44,040 nt of DNA, from assembly GCF_019396325.1 (NCBI RefSeq), contig NZ_JAHKRO010000082.1, positions 1 to 44,040 on the forward strand, read 5' to 3'. The DNA comes from Nonomuraea ceibae (GTDB lineage Bacteria > Actinomycetota > Actinomycetes > Streptosporangiales > Streptosporangiaceae). The position numbers and the translations under genes are program-made. Every line of letters starts with the position of its first letter. Within the stretch, counting starts at the first letter, position 1. Under the pieces are notes generated by a model. The model saw nothing but the letters and a program-made list of their open reading frames with translations. It was not told the DNA's origin and did no database searches. Positions 7,360 through 15,573 of the stretch are shown one piece after another.

Positions 7360-7827
7360 ATGTTCGGCATGGACAAGAGCCCGTTCGGTCAGGCGATCAA
7401 GGCCGCCCAGGACGAGGCCCGGCAGCGCGGCGACCGCCGCCTGGGCACCGAGCACCTGCTGCTCGGCCTGCTCCGCGACCCGTCCGGCGCCCCGGCGCGG
7501 ACGCTGGGCGTCGACGCCGCGACGGCCCGGGGCGCGCTCGACACCCTCGACCGGGCCGCCCTGCGCGCGATCGGCATCGACGTCGGCGACGCCCCGGCGG
7601 CCAGGCCGCGCAAGCACCCGCCGCTCCCCGGCACCGCGCTGTCCTCCAGCGCCCGCGCCGCCATCGTCCAGGCGGCCAAGGCCACCACCAGGAAGAACCG
7701 CGACCAGGAAGGTCCGGGCCGGCTCCTGCTGGCCCTGCTCGACCAGCGCCACCCCGACCCGGTGGCCGAGCTCATCGACGCCCTCGGCGTCGACCGCGCC
7801 GCCGCCCGCGCCCGCCTCTCCCCCTGA
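7360..7827 (+). CDS. Clp-N domain protein, 155 aa
   Basis: The ATG at 7360 follows GTGAGG with suitable spacing and lies eight bases after the HTH gene. Two Clp-N repeats are visible: RRLGTEHLLLGLLRDPSGAPARTLG (about 26-50) and GPGRLLLALLDQRHPDPVAELIDALG (about 116-141). Clp-N repeats form the substrate- or adaptor-binding head of ClpA/ClpC/ClpB. Here they stand alone with no ATPase domain. The protein may act as a sensor or adaptor for the HTH protein, or deliver it to a Clp protease. That link is inference. Confidence 0.85.
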   Translation: MFGMDKSPFGQAIKAAQDEARQRGDRRLGTEHLLLGLLRDPSGAPARTLGVDAATARGALDTLDRAALRAIGIDVGDAPAARPRKHPPLPGTALSSSARAAIVQAAKATTRKNRDQEGPGRLLLALLDQRHPDPVAELIDALGVDRAAARARLSP

Positions 7828-7943
7828 GGCGTACGGACACCGGGCAGCGCGTACTCCCCCGGGCGGACCCCAGGACACGCCCGCCGTCCGATTCGCCGCG
7901 ACCCTCCGGCGGCGACCCTGGAGGTACGCCGAAGGAGGAGAAC

Positions 7944-8189
7944 ATGAACACGTTCGCGCACGCGGGCTTCTGGCCCGTCATCCCGATGATCTGGGGCCTG
8001 TTCTGGATCGCCGTCGTCGCGCTCGCCGCCTGGACCTGGCGCCGGGGCGTCTGGGGCCGGCGGGGACGCCCCGCGGAGACCAGGCCCACCGCGCCCGCCG
8101 AGCAGATCCTCGCCGAGAGGTACGCCCGCGGCGAGATGAGCGACGACGAATACCTCGAAAGGATGTCCGTGCTCAGAGGCGGGGCCTGA
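7944..8189 (+). CDS. SHOCT-domain small membrane protein, 81 aa
   Basis: GAAGGAGG at 7931-7938 sets the ATG at 7944. One transmembrane helix (about 10-32, WPVIPMIWGLFWIAVVALAAW) is followed by a basic linker and a C-terminal SHOCT motif, AEQILAERYARGEMSDDEYLERMSVL. SHOCT tails are short helical oligomerisation modules found on many unrelated proteins. No specific role can be assigned. The 116-base gap before it holds no gene I can support. Confidence 0.8.
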   Translation: MNTFAHAGFWPVIPMIWGLFWIAVVALAAWTWRRGVWGRRGRPAETRPTAPAEQILAERYARGEMSDDEYLERMSVLRGGA

Positions 8190-8282
8190 TAAACGGTACG
8201 CAGGGTGAAACAACTGTCACTGGCCGCATTCGGCACGCAAGGTTACTTTCCCTACAGGACCTCTTCCAGAAGTGGGGATGAG

Positions 8283-8483
8283 ATGCGGTCAATCGCCAGG
8301 TTCTGCGGCCAGTGCAGCTGCGGCTGCCCGGAGCTGTTCGTCGACCCGACGGCGCCTGAGGATCGCCAGGTGGTCATCACGGACGACTTCGGCCAGCGGG
8401 TGGAGATGAGCCACGACCAGTTCGCCTCGATCGTGGAGGCGGCCAAGGCCGGATCGCTGGACGAGCTGGCGCTGGTCCACTGA
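8283..8483 (+). CDS. Small Cys-rich protein (CxxCxCxC), 66 aa
   Basis: I use the ATG at 8283, with GTGGGGA upstream. An earlier in-frame start would add a non-conserved-looking tail. Residues 8-14 carry four cysteines (FCGQCSCGCPEL), followed by VVITDDFGQRVEMSHDQF and a helical end. The cysteine cluster suggests metal binding (zinc, copper or an iron-sulfur site). It overlaps the next gene, a TauE-type membrane protein with a cupredoxin-like tail, which strengthens the metal idea. No named family recognised. Confidence 0.7.
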   Translation: MRSIARFCGQCSCGCPELFVDPTAPEDRQVVITDDFGQRVEMSHDQFASIVEAAKAGSLDELALVH

Positions 8484-9358
8484 GCACCACGGCACAGGCG
8501 CTCACGCTGCTCGGCAGCGGCCTGGCCGCCGGGCTGCTGGCGGGCACCGCCTCGTGCACCGCTGTGCACGGCGGCCTGATGGTCGGGCTGGCCGAGGGGC
8601 GCGGCCGGGCGGTGGCCTGGTTCCTGGCCGGCCGGCTCGCCTCCTACTCGGCGGCCGGCGCGCTGCTCGGGCTGATCGGCGCCGCCGTCAAACCGCCGCC
8701 CGCCGCCCGGGCGGTCCTGCTGGTCGCCGCGGGCGTGCTGGTGATCGTCTTCGCCGTGCGGGCGCTGCGCCGCACCGGCTGCGCGCCGGGCGGGCGGGAG
8801 CTGCCCCCGATGGCCGCGCCGCTGCTCGGGGCCGCCACGATCCTGGTGCCGTGCGGGGTGACGATCGGCATGGAGCTGGTCGCGGTCTCCAGCGGCTCGC
8901 CGCTGCCGGGCGCGGCGGTGATGGCCGGGTTCGTGCTCGGCAGCTCGCCCGCGCTGGCGCTCCTGGGTTACGTGCTGCGGCGCGTGTCCCGTACCCGGCT
9001 GTCCAAGGTGACGGCGGTGCTGGCCGTCGCGGCGGGGCTGTGGACGATCGGGGCGGGCGTCAACCTGGGCGGCTGGCTGCCCGCGGGCGCGAGCGCCGGG
9101 CCGGACCGGCCGCTGAGCAGGACCGTCACCATCTACGCCACCCACGACGGCTACCGGCCCGCGGCCGTGGAGGCGCCGGCCGGGGTGCCCGTCGAGGTGG
9201 TGTTCAAGCTGGTCGACCGGGGATGCGCGCAGACCGTGGCGTTCGCCGGGCGCGACCTGGCCGTGCCGGCGACGGTGAAGCTGCCGCCGCAGCCGCCGGG
9301 AGAGCTGCGTTACGCCTGCGGGATGGGCATGTTCACAGGCTTCATCAAGTTCTCCTGA
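8480..9358 (+). CDS. TauE/SafE (UreH-type) membrane protein with C-terminal cupredoxin-like domain
   Basis: About six transmembrane helices (residues 5-205) belong to the TauE/UreH transporter-like family. A C-terminal beta domain has the cupredoxin-type end RYACGMGMFTGFIKFS with conserved Cys and Met residues, plus an upstream RGCAQTVAF. The first ATG/GTG is at 8564, but that start would cut off LLAGTASCTAV. This segment aligns with the conserved N-terminal G-S-x-H/x-C-x-G-M-C signature of the family. The only start-like codon preserving it is CTG at 8480, overlapping the preceding stop (CTGA). The tail suggests copper or another soft metal as cargo. Confidence 0.72.
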   Translation: MSTTAQALTLLGSGLAAGLLAGTASCTAVHGGLMVGLAEGRGRAVAWFLAGRLASYSAAGALLGLIGAAVKPPPAARAVLLVAAGVLVIVFAVRALRRTGCAPGGRELPPMAAPLLGAATILVPCGVTIGMELVAVSSGSPLPGAAVMAGFVLGSSPALALLGYVLRRVSRTRLSKVTAVLAVAAGLWTIGAGVNLGGWLPAGASAGPDRPLSRTVTIYATHDGYRPAAVEAPAGVPVEVVFKLVDRGCAQTVAFAGRDLAVPATVKLPPQPPGELRYACGMGMFTGFIKFS

Positions 9359-9412
9359 CAGGCTCGGCGATTACCGTTCGCGATCGGGCGATCACGTGCC
9401 ACCCTGTGGGCC

Positions 9413-10840
9413 ATGGCGTGGAGGCAAGGTGACGTGGCGCTGCCGGCCGTGCCGGCGCCACGGGTGGGGGACGAGGCCGAGCTGCTGATGGCGGCGCAGG
9501 CGGGCGACGCGCAGGCCGCGCACCGGCTGGGCAGGCTCTACGCGCAGCGCGGCGACCGCCTGTCGGCCAGGCAGTGGTGGGAGCGCGCCGCCGCGGGCGG
9601 CAACATCGACAGCGCCTACAACCTCGGCATCTGGCACGAGAAGCACGGCAGCCTCGACGAGGCCGTCACCTGGTACGAGCTGGCCGCCGGCACCGGCGAC
9701 GCGGAGGCCGCCGTCAACCTGGCCACGCTGCTGCTGGAGCAGCGCGGCGACTACGCGATGGCGCGGAGCTGGTACGAGAACGCCGCGCGGGCCGGGTCGC
9801 GGGCCGCGGCGCGCCGGCTGGCGCTGATGTGCGAGGACGCGGGCGAGATCCAGGCGGCGCGGGAGTGGCACCGGCACGCCGCCGCCGCCGGTGACGCGCC
9901 CTCCGCGCACGACGCCGGGTTCCTCGCCTACTCGGGCGGCGACGAGGAGGAGACCGTGCGCTGGTGGGAGACCGCCTCCCGGGCCGGGCACGCCGAGTCG
10001 GCCTACTGCCTGGGCCTGTTCCTCCAGGCCAGCCGCGACCCCGAGGGCGCGGAGGGCTACTACCGGCTGGCCGCCAAGAGCGAGCACCCGGGCGCCGCCT
10101 CGCAGCTCGGCGCCATCGCGCTGTCGCGCCGCGACCTGCGCACCGCGCGCGGCTGGTACGAGCAGGCCGCCGGGGCGGGGCGGCTGGAGGACCAGCGGAT
10201 GGCCGGGTTCGTCTGCGTGGAGCTGAACGACGCGCAGGGCGCCAGCCACTGGTTCGGCAGGGGCGCGGCGGGCGGCGACGCCGAGTCGGCGTTCAACTTC
10301 GCGCTGCTGCTCATCGCCGAGTTCGGCGACCTGGGCGGCGGCCAGCACTGGTTCCGCCAGGCGGCGCTGGCCGGGCACCACCGGGCGGCCGTGGAGCTGG
10401 GCGGCCTGCTGACGGCGGCGGGCAAGACGGCCGAAGCCGAGGAGTGGCTGGCCGACCCGCCGCCGCCCATCTGGGACCGGCCCGCCGAGCCGGAGCTGGT
10501 GGCCCGCGCCGAGCTGGCCGCCGCCGCCACCGGCCGCCGGGGCGGCCACGGGCTGTCGGTGACGGAGCTGACGGAGATCCTCGGCACCTGGGACCTGATG
10601 ACCAGGCCGCTGCTCGACCACGCCGACGTGATCGGCTGGCTGGTGAGCCGCAGCGGGCTGCACGCCAGCGCGGTCGAGCACCTGGCCTCGGTGCGCGGCA
10701 CGCTGCTGCGGCCCGGCAGCGGGCCGTGGCCGAGCCCGGGCGAGATCGAGCACGTGCTGGCCACGGCCCGCGAGCTGCGCCGCCGCCTCGGGACGGCCGG
10801 CGCCGCCCGCGACGGAGGCGGCTCGCCGCGCCGCCGGTGA
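9413..10840 (+). CDS. Sel1-like/TPR repeat protein, 475 aa
   Basis: About nine consecutive units of roughly 36 residues run from about residue 24 to 345. They follow the pattern A-x-x-G-x-x-x-A-x-x-x-L-G ... A-x-x-W-(Y/W/F)-x-x-A-A, for example SARQWWERAAAGGNIDSAYNLG. This is the Sel1-like helical repeat, a protein-binding scaffold. A separate helical C-terminal region (about 380-460) is not a repeat and I do not recognise it. There is no signal peptide or transmembrane helix, so it is probably cytoplasmic. A TACCGT -10-like box lies at 9372-9377. Partner unknown. Confidence 0.85.
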   Translation: MAWRQGDVALPAVPAPRVGDEAELLMAAQAGDAQAAHRLGRLYAQRGDRLSARQWWERAAAGGNIDSAYNLGIWHEKHGSLDEAVTWYELAAGTGDAEAAVNLATLLLEQRGDYAMARSWYENAARAGSRAAARRLALMCEDAGEIQAAREWHRHAAAAGDAPSAHDAGFLAYSGGDEEETVRWWETASRAGHAESAYCLGLFLQASRDPEGAEGYYRLAAKSEHPGAASQLGAIALSRRDLRTARGWYEQAAGAGRLEDQRMAGFVCVELNDAQGASHWFGRGAAGGDAESAFNFALLLIAEFGDLGGGQHWFRQAALAGHHRAAVELGGLLTAAGKTAEAEEWLADPPPPIWDRPAEPELVARAELAAAATGRRGGHGLSVTELTEILGTWDLMTRPLLDHADVIGWLVSRSGLHASAVEHLASVRGTLLRPGSGPWPSPGEIEHVLATARELRRRLGTAGAARDGGGSPRRR

Positions 10841-10868
10841 ACAACCGCCGACCGGCCCCGCGGCTCGG

Positions 10869-11984
10869 TCAGGCGGCCAGCACCTCGGCCACCGGCGTGT
10901 ACGGAAGCTGGAGCGCCTGGGCGACCGGCTCGTTGGTGAGCGTGCCGGCGTGCGTGTTGAGGCCGCCCGCCAGGGTCGCGTCCGCGGCGAGCGCCTCCTG
11001 CCAGCCCAGGTCCGCCAGCTTGACCGCGTACGGGAGGGTGGCGTTGGTCAGCGCGTTCGTGGAGGTGTTGGGCACCGAGCCCGGCATGTTGCCCACGCAG
11101 TAGAAGACCGAGCCGTGCACCGTGTAGGTGGGGTTGGCGTGGGTGGTCGGCCGGGAGTCCTCGAAGCAGCCGCCCTGGTCGATCGCGATGTCGACGAGCA
11201 CCGAGCCGGGCTTCATCCGCGAGACCAGCTCGTTGCTGACCAGCGTGGGAGCCTTCGCGCCGGGGATGAGGACCGCGCCGATCACCAGGTCGGCCCGCAG
11301 CACCTCCTGCTCGATCGCGTACGCCGTCGACACCAGCGTGCGCAGCCGGCCCTGGTAGACGGCGTCGATGAAGCGCAGCCGGTCGACGTTCGTGTCGAGG
11401 ACGGTGACCTCGGCGCCCATGCCGACGGCGATCTGGGCCGCGTTCAGCCCCGAGACGCCGCCGCCGATCACCACGACCTTGGCCGGAGCCACGCCGGGCA
11501 CGCCGCCCGGCAGCACGCCGCGCCCGCCGTTGGAGCGCATCAGGTTGTACGCGCCGACCTGCGGCGCCAGCCTGCCCGCGACCTCCGACATGGGGGCGAG
11601 CAGCGGCAGCGCCCGGCCCTCCTGGACCGTCTCGTACGCGATCGCGGTGGTGCGCGCCGCCAGCAGCGCGTCGGTGCACGGCCGCGACGCCGCCAGATGG
11701 AGGTAGGTGAACAGCACCTGGCCCTCGCGCAGGCGGTGGTACTCCTCCGCGATCGGTTCCTTGACCTTGAGGACGAGGTCGGCCTCTTCCCAGACCGCGT
11801 CGGCGCCCTCGCGGATCTTCGCGCCCGCCGACAGGTACTCCTCGTCCGTGATGTGCGAGCCGAGCCCCGCGCCGCGCTGGACCGTCACGCTGTGGCCGTG
11901 GCTGACCAGCTCGTGGACGCCAGCAGGGGTGACCGCGACGCGGTATTCGTGGTTCTTGACCTCGGTCGGCACGCCGATCTTCAT
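10869..11984 (-). CDS. ald: Alanine dehydrogenase
   Basis: The 371-residue product matches the whole length of the family. It begins MKIGVPTEVKNHEYRVAVTPAG and has Lys75 (KVKEP) and His96 (YLHLA), which bind substrate in known enzymes. A Rossmann motif VVVIGGGVSGLNAA and LVDIAIDQGGCFE follow. It interconverts L-alanine and pyruvate plus ammonia with NAD. A strong GAAAGGAG precedes the ATG. It follows a class III aminotransferase gene, an arrangement suited to recycling the pyruvate used as amino acceptor. A terminator hairpin sits between the two genes, so its expression may depend on read-through. Confidence 0.95.
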   Translation of the reverse strand: MKIGVPTEVKNHEYRVAVTPAGVHELVSHGHSVTVQRGAGLGSHITDEEYLSAGAKIREGADAVWEEADLVLKVKEPIAEEYHRLREGQVLFTYLHLAASRPCTDALLAARTTAIAYETVQEGRALPLLAPMSEVAGRLAPQVGAYNLMRSNGGRGVLPGGVPGVAPAKVVVIGGGVSGLNAAQIAVGMGAEVTVLDTNVDRLRFIDAVYQGRLRTLVSTAYAIEQEVLRADLVIGAVLIPGAKAPTLVSNELVSRMKPGSVLVDIAIDQGGCFEDSRPTTHANPTYTVHGSVFYCVGNMPGSVPNTSTNALTNATLPYAVKLADLGWQEALAADATLAGGLNTHAGTLTNEPVAQALQLPYTPVAEVLAA

Positions 11985-12006
11985 GGGCGATGCTCCTTTC
12001 GGGAAC

Positions 12007-12037
12007 AAAAAATCCGGTACGGCGAGCCGTACCGGAT
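12007..12037 (-). terminator. Intrinsic terminator/attenuator between aminotransferase and ald
   Basis: On the minus strand an 11-bp perfect stem (ATCCGGTACGG / CCGTACCGGAT, loop of four) is followed directly by six Ts. It starts 10 bases after the aminotransferase stop and ends 22 bases before the ald ATG. This leaves no room for a separate ald promoter downstream of it. Confidence 0.85.
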
Positions 12038-12046
12038 GGGGGGTTT

Positions 12047-13429
12047 CTACAATCGCGCCCACGCTTCCGTGAGCACCGAGCGGAGTATCGACCCGATCTC
12101 GTCGAACTCCTTCGGTCCTGCGATCAGCGGTGGCGCGAGCTGGATGACCGGGTCGCCGCGATCGTCGGCCCGGCAGTAGAGGCCGGCGTCGTACAGCGCG
12201 TGCGACAGGTAGCCGCGCAGCAGCCGCTCCGACTCGTCGGCGTCGAACGTCTCCTTGGTGGCCTTGTCCTTGACCAGCTCGATGCCCCAGAAGTAGCCGG
12301 AGCCGCGCACGTCGCCGACGATCGGCAGGTCCTTCAGGCCGTCGAGCGTGGCCTGGAACACGGGCTCGTTCCTGGTGACGTGGCCGAGCAGGTCCTCGCG
12401 CTCGAAGATGTCCAGGTTGGCCAGCGCGACGGCGGCGGAGACGGGGTGGCCGCCGAAGGTGTAGCCGTGGGCGAACATCTGGTCGCCGTTCTTGAACGGC
12501 TCGAACAGCCGCTCGTGCGCGATCATGGCGCCGATCGGCGAGTAGCCGCTGGTCATGCCCTTGGCGCAGGTGATGATGTCGGGCACGTAGTCGAACTTCT
12601 CGCCGCCGAACATGGTGCCGAGCCGGCCGAAGGCGCAGATGACCTCGTCGGAGACGAGCAGGACGTCGTACTCGTCGCAGATCTCGCGCAGCCGCTGGAA
12701 GTAGCCGGGAGGCGGCGGGAAGCAGCCGCCGGCGTTCTGCACGGGCTCGGCGAACACGGCGGCCACCGTGTCGGGGCCCTCCATCTCGATCGCCCTGGCC
12801 ACCCGGTCGGCCGCCCAGATCCCGTACTGCTCGGGCGTCATGCCCGGCACGCCGGTGATCTCGTCGGCGCGGTAGTGGTTGGTGTTGGGCACCCGCACCG
12901 AGCCGGGCACCAGCGGCTCGAACATCTGCTTGAACGCCGGGATGCCGGTGATCGACAGCGCGCCCTGCGGGGTGCCGTGGTAGGCGATCTGGCGGCTGAT
13001 GACCTTGTGCTTGAGCGGCTTGCCGACGAGCTTGTAATACTGCTTGGCCAGCTTCCACGCGGTCTCGACGGCCTCGCCGCCGCCTGTGGTGAAGAACACG
13101 CGGTTGAGGTCGCCCGGCGTCATCGCCGCCAGGCGCTGGGCCAGCTCGGCGGCCTTCGGGTGCGCGTAGGACCACAGGGGGAAGAACGCCAGCTCCTGGG
13201 CCTGCTTGGCGGCGGCCTCGGCCAGCTCGCCGCGCCCGTGGCCGACCTGGACCACGAAGAGTCCCGCCAGCCCGTCGAGGTAGCGTTTGCCGTTGATGTC
13301 GTAGATGTAGGAGCCCTCACCGCGGACGATGGTCGGGACCTCGGACTGCTGGTAGGCGCTGTGCCTCGTGAAGTGCAACCACAGGTTGTCCTGAGCGGCC
13401 TTCAGGACGTCGTTTTCCGGCTGCGTCAT
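12047..13429 (-). CDS. Class III PLP-dependent aminotransferase (omega-amino acid/diamine:pyruvate type)
   Basis: The 460-residue protein has the class III fold signatures. These are the PLP-phosphate TTGGGEAVETAWKLA (114-128), the Asp of LLVSDEVICAFGRLG (D261), the Schiff-base Lys290 in TCAKGMTSGYSPIG, and HGYTFGGHP. Relatives transfer amino groups from taurine, beta-alanine, putrescine or similar amines to pyruvate, giving alanine. The neighbouring alanine dehydrogenase would then return alanine to pyruvate and release ammonia. The exact amine donor cannot be read from sequence. The ATG follows GGGAAG with acceptable spacing. Confidence 0.9.
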   Translation of the reverse strand: MTQPENDVLKAAQDNLWLHFTRHSAYQQSEVPTIVRGEGSYIYDINGKRYLDGLAGLFVVQVGHGRGELAEAAAKQAQELAFFPLWSYAHPKAAELAQRLAAMTPGDLNRVFFTTGGGEAVETAWKLAKQYYKLVGKPLKHKVISRQIAYHGTPQGALSITGIPAFKQMFEPLVPGSVRVPNTNHYRADEITGVPGMTPEQYGIWAADRVARAIEMEGPDTVAAVFAEPVQNAGGCFPPPPGYFQRLREICDEYDVLLVSDEVICAFGRLGTMFGGEKFDYVPDIITCAKGMTSGYSPIGAMIAHERLFEPFKNGDQMFAHGYTFGGHPVSAAVALANLDIFEREDLLGHVTRNEPVFQATLDGLKDLPIVGDVRGSGYFWGIELVKDKATKETFDADESERLLRGYLSHALYDAGLYCRADDRGDPVIQLAPPLIAGPKEFDEIGSILRSVLTEAWARL

Positions 13430-13520
13430 AGCTATCTTCCCTTGTGTCTGACCTCCCCACAGTCTGCATCTTCACCTGCGCTTTGCCAAGCGAATGCGTC
13501 GCGACACTCTGCAAGAAAAC

Positions 13521-13563
13521 CGAGATCCGCAGAACCGGTATGTAACAACTACGAAATCCGCAG
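13521..13563. promoter_or_regulatory. Direct repeat in the aminotransferase / M20 peptidase divergent region
   Basis: CGAGATCCGCAG (13521-13532) and CGAAATCCGCAG (13552-13563) recur 31 bases apart, about three helical turns, in an unusually AT-rich 232-base intergenic region (13430-13661). This suggests a regulator binding the same face of DNA. The rest of the gap shows no gene. Confidence 0.4.
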
Positions 13564-13661
13564 GTAGATTAGCCGATGCAGCATCCGGTTTCACGCACAG
13601 TGAAGCCTTGTGTGATGCAATGAGACGTTAACTATCGAGAACGACCCCGGGGGACCCACCC

Positions 13662-15017
13662 GTGACTCCTGACCAGATCGAGAGCGCCGTCGCGGCAGCC
13701 ATGCCCCAGTCCGTCGAGGAACTGAGGCGCCTGGCCGCCATCCCCTCCGTGGCCTTCCCGGGGCACCCCGAGGAGCCCGTGCTGGCGGCGGCAGCGGCGG
13801 TGGAGGAGCTGCTGCGCAGCACCGGCCTGGCCCGCGTGCAGCAGATCCCCGTCGAGGGCAGCTTCCCCGCCGTCTACGGCGAATCGCCGGCCCCGCCCGG
13901 CATGCCCACGGTCCTGCTGTACGCCCACTACGACGTGCAGCCCGCCGGCGACCCGGCCGCCTGGCGCACCCCGCCCTTCGAGCCCACCCTCATCGACGGG
14001 CAGCTCTTCGGCCGGGGCGTGGCCGACGACAAGTCCGGCATCATCTCCCACGTCACCGCCCTGCGCGCCTTCCAGGGCCGCTTCCCCGTCGGCATCAAGG
14101 TCATCATCGAGGGCCAGGAGGAGTACGCCGGCGAGCGGCTGGAGGCGTTCGTCGAGCGCAACCCCGACCTGCTGCGCGCCGACGCCATCGTGGTCGCCGA
14201 CACCGGCAACCCGCGCGTCGGCGACCCCGCGGTGACCACGTCGCTGCGCGGCATGGCGGCCTTCACGATGGAGGTGCGCACCCTGCGCGAGCCCGTGCAC
14301 AGCGGCTCGTTCGGCGGCGCCGCCCCCGACGCGCTCGCCGCCCTGATGCGCATGGTGAGCGCGCTCCACGACGAGAACGGCGACATCCGCGTGCCCGGCC
14401 TGCCGCGCGGCAGCTTCCTCGGCCAGGGCCCCTCCGAAGAGGAGTTCCGCAAGACGGCCGGCGTCGTCGACGGCGTCTCGCTGGTCGGCTCCGGCTCGCT
14501 CGCCGACCGCCTCTGGGCCTCCTACGCGATCACCGTGACCGGCCTCGACGTGCCCAGCGTCTCGGGCGCGGTCAACGCCGTCCAGCCGGTCGCGCGGGCC
14601 CGCGTCACCGTCCGCGTCCCCCCGGCGGGCGACCCCAAGACCACGGTCAACGCGGTCGTGGAGTTCCTGCGCCAGGTGGCGCCGTGGGGCGTCAAGGTGT
14701 CGTTCGGCGACTTCACCGTGGGCTCCGGCTTCCAGGCCGACTCCGGCGGCAAGGCCCGCTCGGCGCTCAACCGCGCCATGGAGCGCGCCTTCGGCCGCCC
14801 GCCGCGCGACGTCGGCGCCGGCGGCTCCATCCCGCTGGTCAACACGCTGCTCAAGCAGTTCCCGGCGGCGGAGATCCTGCTGTTCGGCGCCGAGGACGAG
14901 GACGCGGCCATCCACGCGCCCAACGAGCGGCTCGACCTGGAGGAGCTGCGCCGGGTGGCCACCACCGAGGCGCTGTTCCTGCGCGAGCTCAGCCTCCCCT
15001 CGGCGCTCGGCGTCTAG
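13662..15017 (+). CDS. M20 family metallodipeptidase
   Basis: The GTG start at 13662 has GGGGGAC upstream. The 451-residue protein carries the M20 metal-site motifs LLYAHYDVQPAG, GRGVADDKSGI, GQEEYAGE and a late H (AAIHAPNERL). Its length and motif spacing match dipeptidases of the carnosinase-like branch. It has no signal peptide and is probably cytoplasmic. Next to an aminotransferase and alanine dehydrogenase it may feed peptide-derived amino acids into the same catabolic route. That is inference from position. Confidence 0.9.
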   Translation: MTPDQIESAVAAAMPQSVEELRRLAAIPSVAFPGHPEEPVLAAAAAVEELLRSTGLARVQQIPVEGSFPAVYGESPAPPGMPTVLLYAHYDVQPAGDPAAWRTPPFEPTLIDGQLFGRGVADDKSGIISHVTALRAFQGRFPVGIKVIIEGQEEYAGERLEAFVERNPDLLRADAIVVADTGNPRVGDPAVTTSLRGMAAFTMEVRTLREPVHSGSFGGAAPDALAALMRMVSALHDENGDIRVPGLPRGSFLGQGPSEEEFRKTAGVVDGVSLVGSGSLADRLWASYAITVTGLDVPSVSGAVNAVQPVARARVTVRVPPAGDPKTTVNAVVEFLRQVAPWGVKVSFGDFTVGSGFQADSGGKARSALNRAMERAFGRPPRDVGAGGSIPLVNTLLKQFPAAEILLFGAEDEDAAIHAPNERLDLEELRRVATTEALFLRELSLPSALGV

Positions 15018-15031
15018 GGAAAGCCAAGGGG

Positions 15032-15526
15032 TCAGGGGCGCCAGCGGGTCTGGGCGTAGTCGCCCTTGCGGAAGCCGAGCACCTTGTCCGGGGCGACCTC
15101 GAAGACCAGCGCCCGGCCGCCCTCCTCGCTGTGGAAGGCGCCGTCGCGCACCTCGAAGCGCCACTCCTCGCCGTACTTGGCCACGTAGGCGGCGGCGAGC
15201 GCGTGGAGCAGGCCGGGGCCGGACACCTGGGCGGCGACGCCCTCGACGACCAGGTCGAGGCCCTCGCGCAGGGTGCTGGCGCCGGTCGTGAGCGCGCACC
15301 GCTGGTTGGTCTCCAGGTTGCGGGCCTTCTGCTCGCCGGGGCCGGTGCAGAAGTAGAGCGCGCGCTCGTGCCAGACGGCGATCAGCGGCGTGACGTGCGG
15401 GCGGCCGTCCGCCCGCACGGTCGACAGCCAGTACGTCTGCGCGCGGGCCAGCTCGTCGCGGGCCTGCTCCCACGGCGTGGCGGTGGCGCCCGGCGCGCTG
15501 AAGCGCTCGTCGAGATGGGTCTCCAT
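15032..15526 (-). CDS. Pyridoxamine 5'-phosphate oxidase-like FMN/F420-binding protein
   Basis: The 164-residue split-barrel protein shows the N-terminal signature YWLSTVRADGRPHVTPLIAVWHERALYFCTG and NLETNQRCALTTG. GGAAGGA precedes the ATG at 15526. Members bind FMN, F420 or heme and reduce small molecules. True pyridoxine oxidation is unlikely from this divergent sequence. It lies 47 bases after the HxlR regulator on the same strand and is probably in its operon. Confidence 0.85.
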   Translation of the reverse strand: METHLDERFSAPGATATPWEQARDELARAQTYWLSTVRADGRPHVTPLIAVWHERALYFCTGPGEQKARNLETNQRCALTTGASTLREGLDLVVEGVAAQVSGPGLLHALAAAYVAKYGEEWRFEVRDGAFHSEEGGRALVFEVAPDKVLGFRKGDYAQTRWRP

Positions 15527-15573
15527 GGCGGGGTCCTTCCCGTGTCGGTTCGGGGGATTGGACTCCGGCGGGG

